From an uncultured Eubacteriales bacterium (GTDB lineage Bacteria > Bacillota_A > Clostridia > Christensenellales > Aristaeellaceae), in contig OMRS01000345.1 in the NCBI GenBank assembly GCA_900313545.1, positions 1 through 7,727 on the forward strand: a DNA stretch of 7,727 nucleotides, read 5' to 3'. This document shows positions 1 to 5,424 of this stretch, in pieces (position 1 is the first letter of the stretch; each line of letters starts with the position of its first letter). The notes beneath the pieces were generated by a model, which did not search any database, was not told where the DNA came from, and saw only the letters and a list, made by a program, of their open reading frames with translations. Both the position numbers and the translations under genes were made by a program.

Positions 1-1
1 C

Positions 2-247
2 TCTTCATTCGGGCAGTATCCCGAGCCCGGACAGCGTGTCACCCTGGAAGTTGCATCAGGTTCCCCTGATCAGCGCTGGATGCTGCTCTCCGGTCCTGAA
101 AAGACCCTTTTTGCTGTCCTTTTCAGGGATAACATGGCCCTCACCCTCTGTCCGGAAACCGGAAGCGTCACCCTTGAACCCTATGAGGAACTCGACAGCC
201 AGTTCTGGAAATTCGTTCCCTGCTCTCCAATGACCTCTGACAGGTAA
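2..247 (+). CDS. C-terminal fragment of a ricin-type beta-trefoil-like protein (5' end outside window)
   Basis: An open frame enters from the left edge and runs 81 codons to a TAA stop, so only the C-terminus is visible. It shows two Q-x-W motifs, QRW at visible residues 24-26 and QFW at 67-69, 43 residues apart. Between them are a hydrophobic LTL and a GSVTLEP stretch. Q-x-W repeats about 40-45 residues apart are typical of ricin B-type beta-trefoil domains, which often bind carbohydrate. That family match is an inference from two motifs, and any catalytic or anchoring domain upstream is unknown. No membrane segment or sorting signal is visible in this end. The stop lies five bases before the start of the next gene, so the two are probably co-transcribed. 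The small methionine-started frame at 36-233 is in another frame and is not the gene. Confidence 0.6.
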   Translation, partial: SSFGQYPEPGQRVTLEVASGSPDQRWMLLSGPEKTLFAVLFRDNMALTLCPETGSVTLEPYEELDSQFWKFVPCSPMTSDR

Positions 248-252
248 AAACT

Positions 253-1857
253 ATGAAATCTCCTGCACTTCTGTTTCGCCGTCGCCGATGGATACTGCTC
301 CCGGGTTCCCTGATCTATGCCCTCCTGTTCACGGCAGGGTCTCAGATGGAGTCCTCCGGCACGGTTACGCTTGCAAAAACCCTGGCGGATCTTCTCCTGT
401 GTACGCCGGTTGCCTTTGTGATCCTTCAGATTCTTGCATGGGGCTTTGAGCATCTGGCCTGTTCCCGCGGGAGCCGTCGCCGGCGGATTCTTCCCGGGTT
501 TCATTCCCTTCCGGCGTTTTTGCTGCTGCTTGTCTGCTGGCTCCCCATGCTGATGATCTACTTTCCAGGTTCTTTCACCTATGACTGCCAGTACCAGGCT
601 TTTCAGGTAGCCCTGGATGAATACAGTACCCGCCAGCCCCTGATTCATACCCTGATGATCCGGGAACTCATCCATCTCGCCCTCAGGCTGTCCTCCTTCG
701 AAAAGGCCTGTCTCATCTACAGCCTCTTCCAGATGACCCTGCTTTCGCTCTGCTTTACAGGCGTCGCGGGAAGCATCGAGCGGCGGTTTCACGGCGGGGG
801 ATGGCTCAGTATCCTCTTCTTCGGCCTTCATCCTCTCCACATGGTCATGGCCAGCAACTGCGTCAAGGATACCCTTTTTTCGGGTTTTTTTGCACTATTT
901 GTCACACTCTCCTCTGAGTATTTCAGTCTGCTCCATTCTCACAGGGCCTCTGAATTCCGCAGGTCTTCCTGGCTTTTGCTGGTCATCAGCTCTGTGCTGT
1001 GCATTCTGTTTCGAAACAATACTCCTTATGCCATGGGCCTGTGGCTTCTCCTTCTGCTCGTTGTTTACAGAAAATCCCTTCTCCGCTTCCTCTTCGTCAT
1101 CACCCTGTCCCTTCTTGCGGGTCTTCTGGTCAACTCGTTCCTGCTTCACGCCGTTCACTCGGAAAAGGGGCCTGTCGGCGAAATGCTTTCTGTTCCGATC
1201 CAGCAGCTCAGCCGTGCACGGCTTGAGCATCCCGAAGCATTCAGCGTGGAGGAAGCCACCCTCATGGACCGGATCTGCGGGGATGGAACCTATCATTTTT
1301 ATGAACCCACACTCGCCGATCCGGTCAAGGAAATCATCAACGACCGCGGTGAACTGGATCAGCATCCCGGAGAGTTTTTACATCTCTGGCTGGGCATCGG
1401 CCTGAAATGCCCCCGGTCCTATGTGGATGCCTTTGTCAAGCTGATGCTCCCGGCGCTGTATCCCTATCAGGTCTTTGACAGCGTGGCCGCCTATGTGGAG
1501 GTCGGCCATGAAAACGGGGTCCTCACCGAACCCTTCGGCCAGCCCCGGATGGTCCCTCCCTCAAGATTTGAAGGGCTCCGTCAGTTCCTGAAAGCGCTGC
1601 TTTGGAAAACGGGCGCCAACTCGGTTCCTGTTCTTCGGTGGGTATTCAACATCGGTCTTCTGTTCTGGCTCCTGTTTCTTCTGTTTCTGTTCGTTTGCAT
1701 CCATCAGGGGAACCTCCCTGCGCTGCTCTTTCCCCTGATTCTGTATGCCACTTTCCTGCTGGGGCCGGTGATGCAGGCCAGATATGCCTACTCGTTCATC
1801 TGCCTTCTTCCGCTGTTTCTGGCCAGCGCGCTGGGCGCCGCCCGTTCAGCATCATAA
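253..1857 (+). CDS. Polytopic membrane protein, DUF6020-like (possible GT-C-type glycosyltransferase)
   Basis: The 534-residue protein has about ten hydrophobic segments, roughly at 13-30, 43-66, 84-104, 155-174, 184-200, 206-226, 239-272 (probably two), 276-300, 461-486, 490-507 and 511-528. A long, mostly hydrophilic loop spans about 302-455. FPGSFTYDCQYQ (104-115) follows the third segment, then TRQPLIHT (126-133), HPLHMVMASNCVKDTLF (193-209) and a C-terminal QARYAYSF (508-515). This pattern resembles DUF6020 membrane proteins of Bacillota. The acidic residue D111 just after an early membrane segment, together with the large loop, recalls GT-C glycosyltransferases using lipid-linked sugars. 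Enzymatic activity is inferred, not shown. The ATG has only a weak AGG upstream. The gene follows the trefoil-like gene by 5 bp, hinting at a shared role in surface glycans. Its TAA is partly inside the downstream terminator stem. An O-antigen ligase or polymerase-type transporter is an alternative. Confidence 0.75.
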   Translation: MKSPALLFRRRRWILLPGSLIYALLFTAGSQMESSGTVTLAKTLADLLLCTPVAFVILQILAWGFEHLACSRGSRRRRILPGFHSLPAFLLLLVCWLPMLMIYFPGSFTYDCQYQAFQVALDEYSTRQPLIHTLMIRELIHLALRLSSFEKACLIYSLFQMTLLSLCFTGVAGSIERRFHGGGWLSILFFGLHPLHMVMASNCVKDTLFSGFFALFVTLSSEYFSLLHSHRASEFRRSSWLLLVISSVLCILFRNNTPYAMGLWLLLLLVVYRKSLLRFLFVITLSLLAGLLVNSFLLHAVHSEKGPVGEMLSVPIQQLSRARLEHPEAFSVEEATLMDRICGDGTYHFYEPTLADPVKEIINDRGELDQHPGEFLHLWLGIGLKCPRSYVDAFVKLMLPALYPYQVFDSVAAYVEVGHENGVLTEPFGQPRMVPPSRFEGLRQFLKALLWKTGANSVPVLRWVFNIGLLFWLLFLLFLFVCIHQGNLPALLFPLILYATFLLGPVMQARYAYSFICLLPLFLASALGAARSAS

Positions 1858-1894
1858 AAGACCGCCCGTATCGGTATGATACGGGCGGTCTTTT
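1856..1894. terminator. Bidirectional intrinsic terminator between convergent genes
   Basis: The arms at 1856-1872 and 1878-1894 form a perfect 17-bp inverted repeat with a 5-base loop (GGTAT). Each stem has a GC-rich core (GACCGCCCG / CGGGCGGTC), an A4 run on the left and a T4 run on the right, so it can act on either strand. The left arm begins inside the TAA stop of the membrane-protein gene, and the right arm ends 9 bp before the ftsZ stop codon. It is the natural end of both transcription units. Confidence 0.93.
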
Positions 1895-1903
1895 GATGCC
1901 TGA

Positions 1904-3244
1904 TTATTTCTGTTTTCTGCGCATATAGGCAGGAAGCGAATCCACATAGGAGCTTCCGGAGGATTCCTGCGGCGCCTCAGCTGCCGGATTCTGCGCAACA
2001 GGCTGCTGCTGCGGCTGCGGCTGCGTCGGAATCCCCTCAAAGGGATTGCTGCGCTGTGAGCCCACAGGATCTGAGAAGAAAGAAGGAACGTCCGGTCCGC
2101 CTCCCATTGGGGCTGATGCCGGCTGCTGGACAGGATTGTTCACATTGTAAGGCTGATAGGACGCATCATACCGGCTGTATCCAAAGCCCGTATTGCTCGG
2201 CTGATAGGGCGAGGAATAGCTCTGGGGGACATACGGTGCCTGGGAAGGCAGCGTGGCCGGCCGGTCTATGCTGGACGCTCTGGGCGGGAAAGGTTCCTTC
2301 TCAAAGCCTGTGGCAATGACCGTGATCCTGACCACATCCTCAAGGGAATCATCCAGGCTGGCACCAAAGATGATGTTCGCCTCGCTGTCTGCGGCACTGG
2401 TAATTCTCTCAACGGCATCATTGATATCGGCAATGCTGCAGTTGCTGTTGCAGGTCACATTGATCAGGACAGCACGCGCGCCATCGATACTGGTCTCCAG
2501 CATCGGGCTGTCGATCGCACGCTGAGCGGCCTCCTGCATGGCATGCTCGCCCTTGCCCTCGCCAATCCCCAGATGGGCCATTCCGCCGCTTTCCATGACC
2601 GCCTTGACGTCTGCAAAGTCCAGATTGATGATGCCCGTCTGGGAAATCAGATCGGAGATTCCGGAAATGCCCTGGCGAAGCACATCATCCGCATACATGA
2701 AGGCCCCCTTGAAGGACGTTCCCTTGGGGCAGACCTGAAGCAGACGCTCGTTGGGAATAACGACCAGCGTGTCGACCCTCTGCTTCAGTTCCTCGATTCC
2801 GGCCTCCGCGTTGTTCATCCTTCGTTTGCCTTCAAAGGCAAAGGGTTTTGTCACAACCGCTATGGTCAGGATTCCCATATCGCGGGCAATCTCAGCCACC
2901 ACGGGAGCGGCGCCTGTTCCGGTTCCGCCTCCCATGCCTGCCGTCACGAAGACCATGTCAGCACCGCGCAGGGCGCTTGCAATCTCCTCCCGGCTTTCTT
3001 CCGCAGCTTTCTTGCCGATATCCGGAGTTGCACCGGCTCCAAGTCCCTTGGTCAGCTTTTCGCCGATCTGAATTTTCGTCGCATTGCTGGTGGATAATGC
3101 CTGGACATCCGTGTTGACCGCAATGAAATCCACGCCCGCAACACCGTATTCGATCATACGGTTGAGTGCATTTCCGCCTCCGCCACCGCAGCCGACAACC
3201 TTGATTGATGCTGCCGGACGGTCATCCATTTCGATTTCAAACAC
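1904..3244 (-). CDS. ftsZ: Cell division protein FtsZ
   Basis: This is the tubulin-like GTPase that assembles the cytoplasmic Z-ring. The 446-residue protein has the nucleotide-binding [13 protein letters not shown] (18-30), the tubulin signature [12 protein letters not shown] (103-114) and the T7 loop NLDFADVK (207-214). Asp209 and Asp212 are the expected catalytic residues that complete the GTPase site of the next subunit. The globular core ends near 314. A linker of about 115 residues follows, rich in Pro, Gln, Ser, Tyr and Asn and probably disordered. It ends in a C-terminal peptide, [10 protein letters not shown] (435-444), a variant of the peptide that binds FtsA and other partners. The chosen start is GTG, because an AAGGGGG sits 9 bases upstream, while the ATG five codons later would be 24 bases from it. 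ftsZ is last in the cluster, 20 bp after ftsA, and ends at the convergent terminator. Confidence 0.98.
   Translation of the reverse strand: MFEIEMDDRPAASIKVVGCGGGGGNALNRMIEYGVAGVDFIAVNTDVQALSTSNATKIQIGEKLTKGLGAGATPDIGKKAAEESREEIASALRGADMVFVTAGMGGGTGTGAAPVVAEIARDMGILTIAVVTKPFAFEGKRRMNNAEAGIEELKQRVDTLVVIPNERLLQVCPKGTSFKGAFMYADDVLRQGISGISDLISQTGIINLDFADVKAVMESGGMAHLGIGEGKGEHAMQEAAQRAIDSPMLETSIDGARAVLINVTCNSNCSIADINDAVERITSAADSEANIIFGASLDDSLEDVVRITVIATGFEKEPFPPRASSIDRPATLPSQAPYVPQSYSSPYQPSNTGFGYSRYDASYQPYNVNNPVQQPASAPMGGGPDVPSFFSDPVGSQRSNPFEGIPTQPQPQQQPVAQNPAAEAPQESSGSSYVDSLPAYMRRKQK
2002..2025. repeat. Short GCTGCT/GCTGCG low-complexity tract in the ftsZ linker
   Basis: Eight triplets of GCTGCT or GCTGCG type encode, on the minus strand, the alternating Pro/Gln run of the FtsZ linker (QPQPQQQP). 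Such trinucleotide-like tracts can vary in length by slippage, but no variation can be judged from one sequence. Confidence 0.5.
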
Positions 3245-3253
3245 TCAAAATAT

Positions 3254-3260
3254 CCCCCTT
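3254..3260 (-). promoter_or_regulatory. Ribosome binding site of ftsZ (fixes a GTG start)
   Basis: On the minus strand this reads AAGGGGG, one base from the AAGGAGG consensus, with 9 bases to the GTG at 3242-3244. It lies in the 20-bp gap after the ftsA stop and rules out the downstream ATG as the preferred start. Confidence 0.8.
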
Positions 3261-3264
3261 TGCC

Positions 3265-4446
3265 TCACTTCTTGAAAATATTCTTAATTTTGTCCAGAAA
3301 AGACACGCTCTGTTCCTGCTGCTCCAGGATGTTGAAAATCATCTCCACCAGTCCGCTTCCGCTCGTAAAAATCTGCGAGGGTTTCATCTTCAGCAGCTTC
3401 GCGGGAGCTTCCCGCATGTTGTGCCTCATCTTGCTGCCGACGTAGATCTTTGCGCCGTCAATCGGAAGAATTCCTCCTCCGGTCACATAGACATTGGACC
3501 ATTTGGAAAGCTGGACACCGCTGTTGTCGATGGCATCATCGATGTTCTCCAGAATCTCGTCAATTCTCGAGGTGATGATCTCTTTCACAAGTTCACCGTC
3601 AAGCTGTTCCATCTTGCCGTCTTTTCCCGGGATCTGAATTTCCGGTGTGTCGCTCATTGAGCGGAGGGTAAAGCTGCGTTTGATCTTTTCGCAGACATCC
3701 AGATCCAGTTTCAGTCCGTATACCAGATCGGCGGCGATGTTGAATCCGCCCACCGGAAGGATCTTCTGCCAGATGGCCGTATCTCCTTCCGCAGCCGTAA
3801 TCTCTGTGGAATAATATCCGATATCCACCATGACACAGGTCCGGTCTCTTTCCTCATAGGGAATGCACTGAAGGATCTGTCCAACGGAAGAGGAAAAGAA
3901 TCCCTTTACGGTGATTCCCAGCCGGTTCAGTCTCTTGGTGATATCATTTGTAAAGAACTGGTCGGCAATGACAAAGCCGATCATTCCCTCCAGGCTCGAA
4001 CCTTTTCTATCCACAGGCTCAATGGTTTTGGAACCATCATCCACCCGGAACCATGCCGGACCACGGTGAATAATGACGCCGCTGGGCTGTTCGAGTTTTC
4101 TGGTCGCCTCTCTCTGCAGACGTTCCACGTCCTCAGGTCTGACCCTCGGATCCGCTCCCTGCAGCGTCACGCTGGCTTCCATTACATATACCCGGGAAAA
4201 CTCACCGGGAACACCGACGTAGACCTCCCGGACCTTTGTTTCGCTTTTCTCCTCCGCCACACGGATGGCTCCGGCAATGGCATCATCGACCTGTTCCGGG
4301 ACATTCCAATGTCCGTCCATATATCCATCATACTGTGCCATTCCCGGGCCCACCACGGAAATCCGCTTGTATGCGTTTTCTTCCGCAATGATGCAAAGCA
4401 CCTTGGATGTTCCAAAGTCAAGAACGGCCAGACTTTTCTTTGCCAC
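3265..4446 (-). CDS. ftsA: Cell division protein FtsA (actin-like Z-ring membrane anchor)
   Basis: FtsA is an ATP-binding actin-like protein that ties FtsZ filaments to the membrane and recruits later divisome proteins. From the GTG start, the 393-residue product shows the phosphate-1 loop LDFGTSK (9-15), a 1C-type region including DPRVRPEDVERL (about 76-160), the phosphate-2 position VDIGYYSTE (207-215), a connect motif GGFNIAADL (233-241) and the adenosine motif TGGGILP (322-328). It ends in an amphipathic helix, SVSFLDKIKNIFKK (380-393), the membrane-targeting sequence expected of FtsA. The family usually has DIGGGT at phosphate-2, so Tyr211-Tyr212-Ser213 is unusual. A TTG at 4471-4473 would add nine residues but lacks a good ribosome site. 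The GTG at 4444-4446 has GGGGAG nine bases upstream and places DFGTSK close to the N-terminus, as is normal. The C-terminal half and the position next to ftsZ support FtsA over a generic actin-like protein. Confidence 0.93.
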   Translation of the reverse strand: MAKKSLAVLDFGTSKVLCIIAEENAYKRISVVGPGMAQYDGYMDGHWNVPEQVDDAIAGAIRVAEEKSETKVREVYVGVPGEFSRVYVMEASVTLQGADPRVRPEDVERLQREATRKLEQPSGVIIHRGPAWFRVDDGSKTIEPVDRKGSSLEGMIGFVIADQFFTNDITKRLNRLGITVKGFFSSSVGQILQCIPYEERDRTCVMVDIGYYSTEITAAEGDTAIWQKILPVGGFNIAADLVYGLKLDLDVCEKIKRSFTLRSMSDTPEIQIPGKDGKMEQLDGELVKEIITSRIDEILENIDDAIDNSGVQLSKWSNVYVTGGGILPIDGAKIYVGSKMRHNMREAPAKLLKMKPSQIFTSGSGLVEMIFNILEQQEQSVSFLDKIKNIFKK

Positions 4447-4455
4447 TTCAACCCA

Positions 4456-4461
4456 CTCCCC
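4456..4461 (-). promoter_or_regulatory. Ribosome binding site of ftsA (fixes a GTG start)
   Basis: The minus strand reads GGGGAG here, 9 bases before the GTG at 4444-4446. A longer frame from the TTG at 4471-4473 would place this site inside the coding sequence and has no comparable site of its own, so the shorter start is preferred. Confidence 0.7.
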
Positions 4462-4503
4462 GCAGTCAGACAATATCTCAGATAATCATACAAATTTCAA
4501 TTC

Positions 4504-4532
4504 ATTCTAAACCATTATTGCAAGCTGTGCAA
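4504..4532 (-). promoter_or_regulatory. Putative sigma-A-type promoter for ftsA-ftsZ
   Basis: On the minus strand a -35-like TTGCAC (4527-4532) and a -10-like TAGAAT (4504-4509, five of six consensus bases) are separated by exactly 17 bases. The -35 is weak (three of six). The region is clearly AT-rich against a GC-rich background and is the only long gap in the minus-strand cluster. Transcription would begin near 4497, giving a leader of about 50 bases before the ftsA GTG. This would let ftsA and ftsZ be expressed separately from the wall-synthesis genes upstream. Confidence 0.5.
4518..4532. promoter_or_regulatory. Small dyad overlapping the -35 region, possible operator
   Basis: TTGCA and TGCAA form perfect 5-bp arms around a 5-base spacer, covering the putative -35 hexamer and the adjacent spacer. 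On the minus strand the same bases also give two CTTGCA direct repeats 9 bp apart. The position suits a regulator, but arms this short can arise by chance and no known operator is recognised. Confidence 0.25.
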
Positions 4533-4556
4533 GTATTTTCTCAGATTCAAACAGGC

Positions 4557-4620
4557 ACAGACCATCGGTTTGGAATTTAGCCCTTTTCCAGTAAACTGAT
4601 GGTCTGTTATTCTGTTTTTT
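4557..4620 (+). terminator. Hairpin with T-rich tail pointing against the operon (plus-strand terminator-like)
   Basis: Arms 4557-4571 and 4593-4607 pair over 15 bp with one G·T pair (4567/4597). The 21-base loop contains a further GGAA/TTCC pairing. On the plus strand the stem is followed by a T-rich tail, TTATTCTGTTTTTT (4607-4620), which runs into the ftsQ stop codon. On the minus strand the wobble becomes an A·C mismatch and the downstream bases are not U-rich. It therefore looks like a terminator for plus-strand (antisense) RNA. A weak attenuator or an RNA-processing site between ftsQ and ftsA remains possible. Confidence 0.5.
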
Positions 4621-5420
4621 CACTTTGCTGTCGGAGTATCCGTCGGCAGAGGAGACGGAGACGGGGTCACCCAGGGAGTAACGGTCGGTAGCACGGCAGG
4701 TATAAAATGTGCATCCTTTCCGGACGATACATCGATTCTGGAACCTTTCAGGTCTCCCTCCTCCTCACGGATGGCCATGACCTGCGCGGCGATGGACAGC
4801 TTCAGTACAAGATTTGTATCCTCCCCCAGAACGATCCTTGTCTTTTCCTGCGTCATCAGGAAAAGATCATTCTCATTCTGAACGCTCATGGAAACCGCCT
4901 TCCCGAGCAGGTTGGTCGCGTCCATCGCCTCGAGCATATGCTGCATATGGTCCAGCTGCGCACGGTTTTTCACCACCAGTCTGGAGCCCACCATCGCTCT
5001 TCCGTTGCCCACCATTTCAAGTCCGTTCACCACAGGACCGACCGTTTTCTCCGGAAGTTCTTCTCCGCAGATATCCAGCACGATGCCGGTAGTATCTATC
5101 GCATAGTAGATTCCGAGCACATTGACATAGGCCGCAGGAAGCCGTTCCCGGATGGTCAGTGTCAGCGTTCCCCTGTAATCAAAGCCCCTTCTTTTGTACT
5201 CGATATACCGGCTTTTCTCCAGGTTGTCCCTGATCCTGCTTTCCGGAGTCAGAAGAAGGCTGTCCCCTGCATGCACGCCGCTCTGCCTGATAATTTCATC
5301 ACTGGTGAGGTTCCTGTTTCCGACGACCGCAATGCTTCGAATCAACTGGACCTGATAGCCCAGAAACAGGATAACTGCGAGCGCAATCGCGACAATCAGA
5401 AACTTTCCTATCCTGTTCAT
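4620..5420 (-). CDS. ftsQ: Cell division protein FtsQ/DivIB
   Basis: FtsQ/DivIB is a bitopic divisome protein that works with FtsL and FtsB/DivIC outside the membrane to control septal wall synthesis. The 266-residue product has a very short cytoplasmic start (MNRIGK), one membrane segment at about 7-24 and a POTRA-type region at about 27-93, from VQLIRSIAVVGN through LTLTIRERLPAAYVNV. A beta-rich domain follows to about 235. The last 26 residues (241-266) are a Pro/Thr/Ser-rich tail without obvious structure. The ATG lies 4 bp after the murD stop, and a GGAG inside the end of murD (5431-5434) stands 10 bases upstream, so translation is probably coupled. The family is poorly conserved in sequence. 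The call rests on membrane topology, the POTRA pattern and the location before ftsA. The name divIB would suit a Gram-positive host equally well. Confidence 0.92.
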   Translation of the reverse strand: MNRIGKFLIVAIALAVILFLGYQVQLIRSIAVVGNRNLTSDEIIRQSGVHAGDSLLLTPESRIRDNLEKSRYIEYKRRGFDYRGTLTLTIRERLPAAYVNVLGIYYAIDTTGIVLDICGEELPEKTVGPVVNGLEMVGNGRAMVGSRLVVKNRAQLDHMQHMLEAMDATNLLGKAVSMSVQNENDLFLMTQEKTRIVLGEDTNLVLKLSIAAQVMAIREEEGDLKGSRIDVSSGKDAHFIPAVLPTVTPWVTPSPSPLPTDTPTAK

Positions 5421-5424
5421 CGCA

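Noticed and set aside
181..840. A 219-codon minus-strand frame opposite the membrane-protein gene
   Set aside because: Its translation is a charged low-complexity sequence mirroring hydrophobic codons on the other strand. No ribosome site or family resemblance was seen.
3205..3660. A 151-codon plus-strand frame opposite ftsA
   Set aside because: It is fully antisense to the conserved ftsA C-terminal half and the ftsZ start, with no recognisable motif.
4471..4473. TTG as the ftsA start
   Set aside because: It has no convincing ribosome site, while the in-frame GTG at 4444-4446 has GGGGAG at ideal spacing and gives a normal FtsA N-terminus.
4182..4493. A 103-codon minus-strand frame beginning with an ATG upstream of ftsA
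   Set aside because: It is out of frame with ftsA, overlaps its conserved N-terminus and its product has no family pattern. The ATG lacks a good ribosome site.
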